Source: Plantago ovata
Taxonomy: Eukaryota > Streptophyta > Magnoliopsida > Lamiales > Plantaginaceae
NCBI GenBank assembly: GCA_028274465.1
Contig: CM051458.1
Location: 86,758,085-86,822,084 of the forward strand
Length of the DNA: 64,000 nt
Reading direction: 5' to 3'
Below, piece after piece: positions 12,101-25,740 of this stretch. The position numbers were made by a program, and so were the translations under genes. The stretch's first letter is position 1; each line of letters opens with the position of its first letter. A model generated the notes under the pieces. It ran no database searches, was not told where the DNA came from, and saw only the letters and a program-made list of their open reading frames with translations.

Positions 12101-14474
12101 CTGCAACATTTTCCTCTTGCACCATTATATACATATGTATGTGCTCTTGTGTACCAGGATCTCTGCTGCTTGCAGGGTTCAGGTATGTTTAAGGATCAAA
12201 AGAGCATGCAATAGTATTGCAATCGGTAGCAACAGAAGTATCATTGCTTTAGGGATTTGTGAGTTGTGAGTATGGTACTGTCACAGCTCAAAGATTTTGA
12301 ATGTTCATGCTCGTAGAATCCAGCGGTTGAATGCCATGGGCTTTGTTTCATGCCATTTCTTTATCTTGTAGGTTAGCGTTCTACAATCGTGCTTATTAAC
12401 TTGGCTCAAGATTGCCAGAACTTGTGGCCCTGGCAGTGTTAGAGATTAACCAAGTCAGTCTTACGCCTTAATCAAATCCATATAACAGCAAAATCAGAAA
12501 TCATAGGATAAGATCCAAGAAGCAGCAAATTTTACGTGCTTCACGAAGAGATCAGCCTCTCCCATGCCAAACTTTGAAATAACAGATTAGCTATTTCTAC
12601 ATTCTTTTATGTCGGATACTACCAAATACTTCTATTTAATATATAGTAGTAATGTTTTTCTAAGGCCTTTGAGCGGAAGTTGTATATTCAAGTACAAAGC
12701 AAGTTATTAAATCGACTTACCAAACACTACAAAGTAAAGTGTCTGTTAAACAAGTTGAGCCGAATATCACAAAACTCGACGTGAACTCAAGCTTTTAATC
12801 TAGTTGAGCCTAACGTTGATCTTGAACTCCAGTGACTTCCAGAAATTGTAGAGTGTAGACTTTTCTCGTATTACTACTGTTGGATACAATTGCAGAAATT
12901 ACTTGATGAAATTTTATTTGGATGGACTTGATCAAGTTATAAACCAAATAAGTACTAGCAGCTAGCATTAGTTTTTGCACAAAGTTAATTAGAATAAAAG
13001 ATTTTTTTTCATCCAACTATTTATTTGAATATGTATTTTCTTTTTTAATCAACAAAAACTTTATTAAATAAACAAAAGTGATAGATACAATACGGAGGTG
13101 CATAAGAGATGTACAAAGTAAGAAGGTTCAATCTCAAACCATAAAGAGTATAAAAGCATGTCCAACCTTACACATGTTATGACCGTACCAAAACTTTAAC
13201 ACCCCCTCGTCTAGTATGTCTATTTTACTAAAAAGAAGTCAAGAGTAAGGGGGTGACGAATTGACCAACCAATCCTAACCAAGTCCAACGGAGTGAAATA
13301 TCTTCCATTGCAAGTTTAAGGAAAGTTTAGTAAATTTAATTTAAACGAAAGTGATGAGCGTTTTAACAATACCAAACATATTACTAAGTTGTATGATGCA
13401 GATAATTATGAGGATGCTAAGTGAGTGTTTGTATACTTTGTACTAGTTTATAACTTACAACTTATTTTTATGGAAAAACTATATTATGAGTATTTGCAAT
13501 AATTGAAGTCGGTATAGTTTCTTCATTGTGTAAGTTTGGGTGGTTGTTGTGTTGCCCTTTTGAATTTTGGTTTTGGTTTGTTTTTCGTTGTATTATTCAT
13601 GCTAGTTTTATGAATAAATTTTTTAGTTGTTATAAAATAAATAAATTAAGGTGGTAGATTCTACTATATTACATTAACTTAAGTTGAGGTTGAAAATCCG
13701 CTTGATCTTTCGGGACCTTTTATATTTTAACGTTTAGTTTATCACTCAAAGTTAGTAGTTCGCAAAATCAACTGTTTTTTTAAGAAGTTCGCAAACACAC
13801 ATTTTTGCAGCTTTAACATTTACTTAATTTTTACGGTTAATTACTAAATTAGTATATATTGTAATAAACCAAATTTATTAATTTATCCGTAAAATAAGTT
13901 AAATTATTGACTGTTTGAGTCTGCTAACTGTTAGAATCCAAGATTTGAGGGACAAACTGCGAAGAGTGCTTTTTACCCATAAAACCACCAAATACTAAAA
14001 CTCACATAATTCTTAAAATCATTGTACATCGTGCATATTCAGCTGTACCTTCTAGAGTAAGCTGCAATTAAAAGTTAAAACCTCCCAACATCATATCCAT
14101 CAGCTATGCCGTCCAGGTAGGAAAAATCTCTCCATTTCCTCAAAACCCACACGCTTTTTCCTTTCCTTAACGCACAAATTTTCATTTTCTTTTCTTTTGT
14201 TAAACAACAAAACAAATTTCTCCCTTTGTTCAAATTTTAAACTCATCATCCACCTCCTCTTTCACTGTACATCATTTCATCAGACTTATTCTTCGTCTTC
14301 ACCTTTACCACTTTCTCCCATCTTTTCCAAAACCTCCTTCTAATTCTCACATAAATCCTGTAACCCTAGCCAACTGTTTTCACTCGATCTCCTCCCATTC
14401 TGCTGGATCTGATTCAACATCAGTTCTAGTTAACTGATTCGAGGAGTATATATAAATTGGTTAATTGATTGGAC
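12101..14474. other. Intergenic region, possible retroelement tail
   Basis: This is mostly AT-rich DNA between the thioredoxin/GST gene and the dynamin gene. Read on the minus strand, 13025-13210 ends with AATAAAGTTTTTG-like sequence resembling the 3' tail of a LINE or other processed element. This is weak evidence. The last 350 bases are C/T-rich and probably form the dynamin promoter and leader. Confidence 0.35.
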
Positions 14475-17400
14475 ATGGAGGCGATCGAAGAATTGGCGCA
14501 GCTCTCCGATTCCATGCGGCAAGCGGCGGCTCTGCTTGCCGATGAAGATGTGGACGAGACGACGTCGTCTAGGCGGACGTCCACTTTCCTTAACGTGGTT
14601 GCTCTCGGGAACACTGTGAGTGTTTGAGACTTGCTGAGCTTGCTTTTCTGTTTTGGATTATAATTTATTGTTGTATTAGATCTCTGAAGCTGGTTTGATT
14701 TTGGATTGACTGGTGTTTGTGTGATCCCGGTGCTAGTATTTTAATTTTGTCGGTTAGGTTGTGCTTTAGATACTCGTCTGGAATGACAGCTCGTGATTTG
14801 TTTGTGAATATTGCGAGCTGGTTGAAATGATATAGGTAGAGCAATGGGTTAACATGTACTAAGATAATAACAGCCAGATGAATGAAATTGCATTCGAACT
14901 ATGCGTGGGCATTTGAACTTCTGACTGTGCTAGTTAGTTTGACACTGAAATTAATTTCAATGTAACGATAATTAAAGGATTGTGTGTGTGTGTGTGTGAG
15001 TGTGTGTGTGTGTTTCTTTTCCCTCTTTTAATTTATTTTATGAACCAGTATAGTTCTCAGAACCATTCTTGTAATGGAAACAGCCAGATGTAGGTCCAGT
15101 TAACACATTTGGAAGGTTTGTTGGTTTCTTGGAAGTATGTTTACCCCACTTACATTTCTCTGTTGATCATGAAAAACAACCCGCTCAGATTTATACAGAA
15201 TTAAAAGGAAATACTACTGTTTTTACTAGCTTGTTTTTTGGGGCTAATGTCTGCGTAAATTCTGTAAAATTATGAATAATTCAAGTCAGTTATCTCATGT
15301 ATAAAATATTATAGGATACAGTTTTGGTTGACAAACCATTATTGCATGTCTACAATGGCTGAGGATGTTCTTTGGGCTCGGATAAGAAAATCGAGTGATA
15401 AAGATGGAAACATTTTTAAACATTGTTCCCGGTTGCATTATTTGGTGCTTGTGGAGAGAGGGAAACATCAGCTGCCTTGATGACATTCCTAACCCCAACA
15501 GTGACCCCCCCCCCCACCCCATATTAATGACCTTCATACCTTGTTATTAAGTTTCTCCTTAAATTGATGTACAGTTTTTGTATTCCTTCTTTCTTCTAGC
15601 AATAGACACTGGAATTACTTATAGCTTGATTGGTTTACCTTAAAAAAAAAAGAAATGAAATATTTCTTCTATTGACACTGGACAACTTTTCAGGGTGCAG
15701 GTAAATCTGCCGTGTTGAATAGCTTGATAGGTCATCCTGCACTGGTAAGTATCATTACTTATAGCTGATTATCTAAGGAATTATCCCCACCCCCTCCACA
15801 CATACACACGCACAAACAGAGCTGTAAATACACATTTTTAAAGAGTTTTGACCTTAATTGCAGCCAACCGGTGAAGGTGGTGCCACACGTGCTCCAATCT
15901 GTATTGATTTGACAAGGGATGGCTCACTGAGCACCAAATCCATTATGTTGCAGATTGATAGTAAATCTCAACAAGTTTCTGCAAGTAAGTCTTTAGCTGA
16001 ACTTTAAGCCGCAAGTTGAATTTCATAGGCTTCAGTTAGGTACTGGTTTATTATTTGAAAGTAGAAATTTTTTGAAACATTTTTGTCATTTCTGCAATTC
16101 TTTCTCACTTTGGCATGTTTTAGGTGCTCTTCGGCATTCGTTACAGGACAGACTGAGCAAAATTTCTGGTAAAAGTCGTGATGAGATATATTTGAAGCTC
16201 CGTACAAGTACAGGTGTGTCTTTATAAATGTACTAGCATTTAATCTCTGATCAAGTTTTTCTTTATCCCATACAATTTAAGAACTTGCATGAGTTTGGTC
16301 TGAGTAGAGTTAGAATTCCTCTTTTTTTTTTTTGGTTAACAATGCGTCAATGAAGTACTGAGTCCAAAATATATATCTGCGGAAGATGGATTTACCTTCC
16401 AAACATGCCTTGTGAATTGTGAACTTGTTAAAAGAGGGCTATCCTGCTGAACTATCAAGTATTGGAAGTATCTTTTAATGTTACTTCATAATTATATACT
16501 CAAAAATCCAAAATTTCGGTCAAAGCCTAATCTAGATCTGATGTCATGTGAACTTGATCAACACAGCATTTCTGCTAAATTCACAATCCTCTGAAATTAT
16601 ATCTGAGTGTTGCCGCCTATGTATATCCTTAATCCGACCTAAAATTCCGAATCAACATCTTACCTCTGTCAAATTAATATTGCTATATGAACATGCATTT
16701 TAGCAGTTAATATATCTGATCCCCCCACTCCCTAAATTGTTAGCTAAACCTCATCTTGGAGTCCCAATATGGGTTAAGGTTAGATTTGAAACTGGGATCC
16801 TAATGTAGACGTGGGGCTTATAAACCATGTTACATTGCAGCCTCGGCTACAAGCTTAAGAGTTCGAGATGGTATGCATGCTAAAGTGGGTGTTTGCAATA
16901 GCTTATAAGCTGCAGCTTACAATTCAATTTAAGGACTAAGGACAAACTGGATTTTAAGTGTTTGAAAATTGAAATAGCTTATAAGTTGGCAGATTTTCTT
17001 AAATTAAGTTGGAGAAGTTCTTGAAGCTCCTTAATCAACTTTTTAATTTCCTCTACTAAAAGTTGGGTTTGCAAACAATTTTCTTGCACGTTTTTTCAAA
17101 TTTGTATGTTGCTTTTGCAAACACCCCTCGAATTCTATAATAAGCCAGTTTTACCAACTTCTTGTTAAATTAATCTCCTTCAATATTAAAATAATTTGAA
17201 GTTGTTGCAAACACAGCCCAAGTAGTTATCACCTATAGATACATAATGCTATTCTCTACATGTGAATTTTTATTCTATCGCTCATTCCCTTACTTGAATA
17301 TTATCTTGATCTGTTACGCAGCCCCACCACTGAAATTGATCGACTTGCCTGGTGTTGATAAGGGAAATCTCGATGATTCGTTGGTGAGTAAAATCTTCAC

Positions 17401-20400
17401 CTTCTGTGCCTAGTTATTTATTTATACATCTCATAAAATATAACCAGAGATAATTTTGTTCTTGAACAAATTTAAAAGTACTTAATGTTAGCAATGGTGG
17501 ACACTCGTGCTGGTCATGCTAAATTAATGTCTGCATTTTTTTACATGTTTGAATAGTAAATTTTGTAATCCACCTCAATTACTTGCTAAACTTGTGGAGC
17601 CTATTAAGTCCTGCAGACTTGGCTATTTTCATTATATAAAAAGCTTATAAGTTGTGATTTTCAGCAATCTAATCTCATACCATTCTGTTTCAGAGTCAGT
17701 ATGCAGAACGTAGTGATGCAATACTACTGGTTGTGATACCTGCTGACCAGGTCCCCGATGTTGCTACTGCAAAAGCTATTAGGATTGCAAAAGAGCTTGA
17801 TGGAGAATGTGGGTTTGCTATATTCAGTTTTTCATTTACGAACTCCTGTGGAAGGGATTTAGTGCTTTTATTTCACTATTTTAGATTGTATTTTTTGTAT
17901 GTATATGCTAACTTGCACTATGCTATTCTTTATAGGTACAAGAACTGTTGGAGTCATTAGCAAGATAGATCAGGCATCTTCACAGCCAAAAGTCCTTGCA
18001 GCTGTACAAGCTCTATTATTAAACCAGGGACCTCGAAGTACATCTGACATCCCATGGGTTGCTTTGATAGGTCAATCTGTTTCAATAGCTTCCGCCCAAT
18101 CGGGGAGTGTCGGAGCGGATAACTCTTTAGAAACTGCATGGAGAGCAGAGAGTGAAAGTTTGAAATCCATACTACCAGGGGCCCCTCAAAGCAAGCTTGG
18201 TAGATTAGCCTTTGTAGAGACACTAGCTCAGCAGATCCGAAATCGCATGAAAGTCAGGCTGCCAAATCTCCTCTCAGGGTATGGTGTTTCTCGTCAAACT
18301 TGGCTTTCGGCAGAGATATGGTTGTCTTTCAGTTATTGTTCTTATGTGTCTATCTGGAAGAGATTTGGACCCCCCCACCCCACACACACACGCCGATGTT
18401 GGTGGATTAGTTTGTGTTCTGATTCATAGTAAAAACTATAAAGTCTCCTGTCATTTGCTCCATCTTCTGGTTACTTGTATGCTTTACGTTTTAGGTTTCC
18501 ATTAAATATGGTAGGGAATCTATCCAAATTTTCCTGGAGATGCTATTCTGCAAATTGGTTTCCCCGGTGTTAATTATCTAGTTTAGTCTAATATATGATT
18601 ATCTTTCGCGCTAGCATGTGATATGTGTCCGCTTACATTTAATGCTTCTATTTTCTGGTTGCTTAATTTAGTTTGTAACCCCTGCAGACTGCAGGGAAAA
18701 TCACAAGTAGTACAGGATGAACTATTTAGACTTGGTGAGCAGATGGTAAGTAGCGCTGAGGGCACAAGAGCATTAGCCCTGGAACTTTGTCGTGAATTTG
18801 AAGACAAGTTCCTCCAGCACATCTTAACTGGAGAGGTAAGAGGATAAGTTATATTTTTATTAGTTTATGCAGTAGAAGCACTTATTTGGATTGACTAGTT
18901 GAAATCTCCTTGGTGGGGTGGGGGGTGGGAGGGAATTTGCGAGTCTATTGCAAGGTTATCGATCGCGGTGCGAAGCGTCAGACCCCCAATAGCGGATAGC
19001 GTTGTGGCGCTATTTGAAGATGTGTTTTTCATACTAAAAGTTATAGATATGCTCAGATATTCATAAATATGCAAATAAGTACTTAAAATCCAAGGAAATT
19101 ACTACTGATCAAGTGTCATTGCCATTTAGCTTAACTGCTCAAGTGCTTAACATTGCCATTGGAATTTTTGAATCTGTTTAAGCTTAAGATTGCCATTTAT
19201 GTCAACACTTCAAGAGTAAATTTATTCCATTAATTAATAATTATAATGTACACTAAACGAAATTACTAATGCATATCTGCATACTATATACAGACAAGCC
19301 AACAACTTAGTCTATAAGAAAATTACATTAGCAACTATTCTACTAAAGTACTAACTACTAAGTCACTAAAAGTTTATCTTGATCTGCTGACTCTGCGCTG
19401 CCACCGGAGATCGTCCATATTTCCAGGCTGGTGGGTGGCTGGAAAGTGGAAGAAAAAAGAGAAAGAGAGAAAGGAAGGTGAAAAATCACATTTTTGCCCC
19501 CAAAAGCTGCCTAAAGCTCCGCTCTGGACCGCAGAGCGTAGTGCTCCAGGACGCTTTATAAAGGAACCCGACTCCCGTGGTGTATGTAGCGCCAGGGGTT
19601 GTCATCGTAGTGGCCGCTATTGACAACTCTTGTATTAGCAGCTTAAGATGAGGTGCTATTGTAGCTTACGCTCAGTTTTCTTTTAGAAAAATAATCATAA
19701 GCTGCAAACAACATCTATGTCCATGCAAAATGACTTGTAATCCAATGGTGGGATGGGGATTTATCAAGTCTTATACTCTTATTATATTATAATTTGCTTT
19801 CTCTTCTGTTACATTATCATTATGTGATATAATCCTCTTCCTTGGATAGATCTCTGGCTCAGTTGTGTAACCTTATTTCTTCTGTGAAGTCTGAACTATA
19901 TTTTACTAGTATATCTTTTAACATATTGATTTACTCATCTTATTTCCAGGGCGGTGGATGGAAAGTTGTTGCTAGCTTTGAAGGCAATTTTCCCAAGAGG
20001 ATCAAGGATCTGCCTTTAGATAGACATTTCGACTTAAATAATGTTAAGAGGGTACGTTTTTTTTCTTACCATGTGGCAATACTTCTTTTGATGGCTTATG
20101 TTCGTCCATGTGGTTGTGTTGTTGATCATATCAAACTGTTATCAGATCGTGCTCGAGGCAGACGGTTATCAACCATATCTTATCTCTCCCGAGAAAGGGC
20201 TAAGGTCGTTGATTAAGGGTGTTTTGGAGCTCGCAAAAGAACCTTCACGCCTTTGTGTTGATGAGGTAAACATTTAGTTGGATCCATGACCCTGATTAGT
20301 ATTCTAAAATGAGTTGATATGAACATCTTGCTATTTACAAGAGATGGATCATTGTGGTCCATCAGAGTAAAGTGGCAGTAAGTTTTGTTTACAAGCTTTT

Positions 20401-23400
20401 CACTGGACTCGACTGTTGTGTGAGAGTGATGGGTATGTTTCATGGAGATTTAAGTCCTCTGATGTCGTTATTACCTTTTACTTCGTATTTCTTAAAATCC
20501 ATGTTACATTCCAGTAAACATGCTGCCTCTACCTTTGCTGCATCCCCAGCAGTGCGTAGCTTATGTGTTTGCGCTTCTTCTAATCCATTTTTCCTTTTGT
20601 CTCCTGTACTCACTGGGTTTGGCTCAATTCGCGCATTGGCTGCGCTTCTTCTGATCTATTTTTCCTTCGGCCTCCAGTATTTACAGGGTTATTCTTTTTT
20701 CTGCGTGCTAAGCTATGGTATGTGAACTTTCTGTTATTAGGTGCACCGGGTACTTATTGAAATTGTCTCAGCGGCTGCTAATGCTACACCTGGTCTTGGA
20801 AGATATCCTCCTTTTAAGCGAGAGGTAAAACTTCATAACATTTTCTGAATGCAGTAAATACATGCCGTCTCTTTTCATTTAATTGAAAAATGTGTGCTAC
20901 TGCCCTTTTAGGTTATAGCAATTGCTACAACTGCTTTGGAGGGATTTAAGACAGAAGCGAGAAACATGGTAGTGGCTCTTGTTGACATGGAACGGGCATT
21001 TGTTCCTCCACAACATTTCATCCGTTTAGTTCAAAGGAGGTATATTCTCCAAACGTTATATCCTCTTTCTATTTGTTCTTCAGATGATTATACAATTATG
21101 AATGATCAAAATCGTGTCATTTTATGTTCTGTGAACGGGAAAATCATTTTCATATCTTTCTATTGTTCGTTTCTTTTTCTTCCCAAGATTAAATTTCTTA
21201 GAGCAATTGTGCACTGTTGTATTGCTAGGATGGATAGACAAAGACGTGAAGAGGAACTAAAAGGTCGGTCTTCCAAAAGGGGAGTTGATGCTGAGCAGTC
21301 CATATTAAATAGGGTTTGTGATCTTCTTGACCTTATTTTTTTAATGGTTAATTCAGATTTTGCAAGAGATTGATTATATGTAATTTTATGGCCTAAAAGC
21401 ATGCCTTGCCATTTTCTCTGAAAGCTTTTGCATGTTTGACTTTTGTTGGTCCTCTAAGAGACTTGGGTTTTTTGTATAGGCATCTAGTCCACAAACTGGA
21501 GGCCAACAAAGTGGTGGGAACTTGAAGTCAATGAAGGATACCAAGTCTAATCCGCAAGATAAAGATAAGGATGCACAAGATGGACCCACACTGAAGACAG
21601 CGGGACCAGAAGGGGAGATTACAGCAGGTTCGTATAAACAGTTCTATATTTCCTAAATTAAATAATGGCTGCACTCTATTTGGTCAAGTTGGTTGGCTGG
21701 AGTTAACTCGGTATGCGACTGAGTTGAAGTTTATGTGTGTCATATGATGTATTTGACTTGGGTAAGATACAATCCACTAGATTTTTGTTGTCTGCATTCC
21801 ACATAATGCCCAGGCTTTTGAACTCTTCTCTTTGTACCTTTCGTATGATCTTGTCTGTCATGTTATCATGCAATTTTTTTACTTTAGCATCTTCAAGGCA
21901 CATATACTATTCCATATTTTGTTTTTCGGTTATTTTGTGTTTCATTATATGATCAAAACTCTCCTCTCAATTCTATGCCATTTACGTGTAATAAATACAT
22001 TATGTTATCACCCTCGGATAAATTGCAATAGGTTTTGGTGAGAGGGAGTAAAAGGAAACAAATGGTAAGTTAAGTGAAGCCATAGTTCAATACATATTTC
22101 TCGGTCTTTTGCAGCTACTGTGTATACTGGTGTATCAAGATATATTTTTCTTCGTTGTTGTTGTTGTAGAGTTGTGTTTTTTTTACGTATTCCCGTAGTC
22201 CGTATGAATGTAGTGGTGAACTTTTCTATGAGGTGCCTCATTAATGGTTTGTGATAAAATGGCATATAGTATTCTTTTTCACCGTATATTTTTTGTTATT
22301 TTGAAATTTATAAACATTCTCCTGCCTACAGGTTTTCTATTGAAGAAAAGTGCCAAAACTAATGGGTGGAGCAGAAGATGGTTTGTTTTAAATGAAAAGA
22401 CAGGAAAAGTGAGTGGCTTCAACTATATGATATGTCTTGAAAAAATATACATAGTTGGAATGTATATTTATAAAATAAGCTGGGATGGAACTTCAATGTC
22501 GATCATTAATTTAGTTACCTTGTTGGCGACGGAACCCTCTGCCCCACCTGATGTATTTGGCATGCATTTTTGTCCCAGATTACCCTCTTAACACACATAT
22601 TTACTTGTTTGACACTCGTCAATATGTCTTTTTATTATTCTTTCTTTTATTCAAATAAACCTGCTCACAACTTTTTAATATTTCAGAAACACCAAATTTC
22701 AACTTTTACTACTTTTTTTTTGTATCTCACTCTTAATATTTGTGCCGAAAGGAAACAAGTATTGGGCCTAACAGAGAGAGTATTTTTATTTTTTATTTTG
22801 TTGAGAACATTTTGAACTCACTTGAGTGCGCAACTGGTTAATCAGTTATTGACATTCTTTTCTATATTGCTGCTTTTATTTGTTAGTAATAGTCTGCATC
22901 TTTGGGAACTTTCTTTTCCATGATTCACTGTGGGATGAATGCGAAGTGGTTGTGTCTGGTGATCATGCATGTAATTTGATAACTAAACTAATGTAGCTCT
23001 TGTTTATTATGTGTGTTTTACTCCGGTGGTTCAACTTATTTCCATATTCTTTATTGTTACTTCATCTAATAATCTGTTAAAACATCTTGCAGCTTGGATA
23101 CACCAAGCAACAAGAAGAACGTCGTTTCCGTGGTACTATCACTCTGGAGGTATTTGAATATAGACTGGATATTGTGGTCATCTCATTCTTATTGTATTTT
23201 ATTTAGAAAAAAACAAAATAGCCATTTAGAAAAATGTAAAAAGGACTGATTCTTTCATCGAAAAATTTCATATGTAGTATCAAGTGGCAAGGGACTTGAC
23301 TTCAGGTAAGCAAGGTCTAGAGTTGGTAAAAAAACACTGTTGGAGAGCCACTCCTAAAGGGGTCTATCTTTCGCAGCTGGATTAGTCCCCCACAGTGGAA

Positions 23401-25740
23401 CACCAAAAGAAAAAAAAAGACGGAATGAATTAACGTTTTAGTAACTGCTTTAAAAATGCCTTTCCAAGCTAGGTTCTGTTTATGTAGCAAAGTGCTGGAT
23501 GATCACTTTTGTGCTTATTTTTCAAATTTGGAATTGGTCCACTCGAATTGTACTTTTAAGGTCTCAAGTAAAAAAATATATTTGTGGCACAAATGCTATA
23601 ACTTGGTAAGCTATTTCACGTTAATAACAGGACAAGATTTTGACTATAGGTACACATGTCGATGACTGGCCCATATATTTTGAGCTTATCATATGCTTCA
23701 AGTATCAGGCCTTTTACCATGACTTATATTGTAATGTTCCTGATTTACCAATATGCTCTCTATGACCTGTCATGATTATCAGGAATGTAATCTAGAAGAA
23801 GTTTCAGAGGAAGAAGAAGCTCCTCCACCTTCAAAGAGCTCTAAAGATAAGAAGGCAAATGGTCCAGATGTGAGCAAAGGACCCAATCTTGTTTTCAAGA
23901 TAACAAGTCGGGTTCCTTATAAAACCGTCGTAAAAGGTAATTTCTATGAACATGAACTTTGTCTTCTAGCTTCTGGTTTTCTATTGCTGACAGAACTAAC
24001 TATAAGTTGATGCCTACAGCCCACAGTGCTGTTGTTCTGAAGGCTGAGAGTGTGGCGGAAAAGACAGAGTGGTTGAGCAAATTAAGAAGCATTATTAGTT
24101 CTAAAGGTGGTCAGGTGAAGAGTGAATCAAATCCTATGCGGCACAGTCTTTCCGATGGTTCGCTTGTAAGTACTTGATAAATTGCTGTTTCATTTTAGCA
24201 ATTTGGCTCGGCCAGTATGATGGTATCGTGTAGTCAGGAAAATTCCACATTTATTCTAAACATATGAATGGCAGGCACTCGGGTATGCGTATGGATAATT
24301 TCTGGCCACTAGGTCAATGCAATTATCACTTTCTGAATACAAGGTCTATGCCATTATAGACGGGAAATCTCTGTCTTTCCAACTCACTGTTCACATGCTA
24401 TCTATGAGTTCCAATTTCTTACAGCTTTTCTTCACTTGGATTTTTAGCGTGTTTTAAAGTGATGGCACCTTCACTGATGTGTTACATATGCTTTTGATGT
24501 ACAATATATTTTAATTTGGTTAATTTGTTCACGGCGTGCTACTATGCAGAGATATTTTTACAAGTGCTTAACCTTGTTGATGTTCATCTAGGATACAATG
24601 ACCAGAAGACCTGTGGACCCAGAAGAGGAACTGCGGTGGATGGCCCAGGAAGTGCGGGGTTATGTTGAAGCCGTCCTCAATAGCCTTGCGGCCAATGTTC
24701 CGAAGGTAGGCATATTTATGAGCCTTATTTTGCTTCACCTTGTTAAAATCCGGTTTTGATCTTTGCTCTACATGATTACAGGCAGTCGTTCTTTGTCAAG
24801 TAGAGAAGGCAAAAGAAGACATGCTTAATAAGTTATACAGTTCTGTCAGGTAAGGATCATCACTATTATAATATTATGTTGCTTTTTTCCTCTTCATCCT
24901 CATGTAATGACCTCATTTAAATTGGAATTTTAGTGGCCAAAATACTGCAAGAATAGAGGAGCTACTGCAGGAGGACCAGAATGTGAAGCGCAAGAGAGAA
25001 CGCATACAAAAGCAATCCTCTCTTCTTTCCAAACTTACTAGGCAGCTAAGCATCCACGACAATCGAGCAGCTGCAGCATCAAGCATGTCCAATGGTGGAG
25101 CAGGTGATTATTATCTTGTTCCATGTACAAATCTTGGAGTTGAAGTTTTTTAAGTAGAGAAAATAAGTTTAAAACTTTAAACTATAACTAAAAGGTGGTA
25201 TCATTTGCAAACATAATAAAAATAGGTATAGGTTAAAGTTGATTCTTGCATACTGAAAATACTGAATATTGAAGCAACTACTATGGTGCTGCACACTGTA
25301 CAACACTAGATGCTTTTTTTTCTTCTTCTTCGTGTCATAGTTGAGCCAACAAAATATTAAAAATTTACCACAAGAAAGAATAACCTCTTTTGACTTAAAA
25401 GGCCATTAAAGTGCTTTTTTCAGATATCAAAAGACGCAACAATCAGATGATTGAATTGCCTTTTGTAGTTTGAGGTAAACTTATGCTTCCTTTGTTAAAT
25501 TGAGCAGATAGCAGTTCAATCGCTGGTGGTCCATCGTCAGGTGACGAGTGGAGATCAGCATTTGATGCAGCTTCCAATGGTCCATCATCACCATACTCAA
25601 GGTCCAATGGTCACAGTCGCCGGAACAGTGACCCTTCACAAAATGGTGATTTTGGCTCTGGGGCAAACTCGGGCAGCCGTCGAACCCCTAATCGATTGCC
25701 ACCTGCCCCACCTTCATCTGGCTCTGGATATAGATTTTAG
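14475..25740 (+). CDS. DRP2: Dynamin-related protein 2 (DRP2-type dynamin), 22 exons
   Basis: Exons: 14475-14615, 15694-15744, 15864-15984, 16124-16213, 17322-17383, 17694-17808, 17936-18278, 18688-18835, 19950-20051, 20146-20265, 20741-20824, 20912-21039, 21229-21313, 21480-21627, 22332-22408, 23093-23149, 23783-23936, 24020-24165, 24592-24705, 24782-24849, 24934-25103, 25508-25740. They total 2757 bases and 918 residues, the usual DRP2 size. The GTPase domain has G1 GAGKS (48-52), G3 DLPG (142-145) and G4 SKID (202-205). A middle domain follows, then a PH domain (about 578-705, [18 protein letters not shown]), a GTPase effector domain (about 728-835) and a basic Ser/Pro tail with [14 protein letters not shown]2 proteins are the plant dynamins with PH and proline-rich regions. 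They act in clathrin-mediated endocytosis and post-Golgi traffic, at the plasma membrane and cell plate. Every junction is GT/AG and in phase, and no defect is visible. The switch region [14 protein letters not shown] differs from the more usual LDQ form. Confidence 0.96.
14980..15013. repeat. (GT)n microsatellite in DRP2 intron 1
   Basis: About 16 TG dinucleotides with one GAG interruption lie within intron 1 of the dynamin gene. Confidence 0.85.
16887..17219. mobile_element. MITE-like insertion in DRP2 intron 4
   Basis: A 333-bp AT-rich block starts GGGTGTTTGCAATAGC, and its far end reads in reverse GGGCTGTGTTTGCAAC. These form imperfect terminal inverted repeats. It is flanked on both sides by AAGT. 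Termini of this GGG…GTTTGCAA kind are common in plant hAT-like MITEs. No coding capacity. The family is an inference. Confidence 0.55.
18951..19632. mobile_element. Possible non-autonomous hAT-like element in DRP2 intron 8
   Basis: The left part contains CAAGGTTATCGATCGCGG and CAATAGCGG…TAGCG. The right part, reversed, contains CAAGAGTTGTCAATAGCGG and TGGCGCTAC. These degenerate GCG-rich arms suggest imperfect terminal inverted repeats. The composition of 18960-19020 and 19500-19620 is clearly more GC-rich than the surrounding intron. I cannot see a firm target duplication and the ends are approximate. Confidence 0.4.

Noticed and set aside
20354..20725. 123-codon frame between DRP2 exons 10 and 11
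   Set aside because: It lies wholly in an intron, is hydrophobic and T-rich by composition, and resembles no family.
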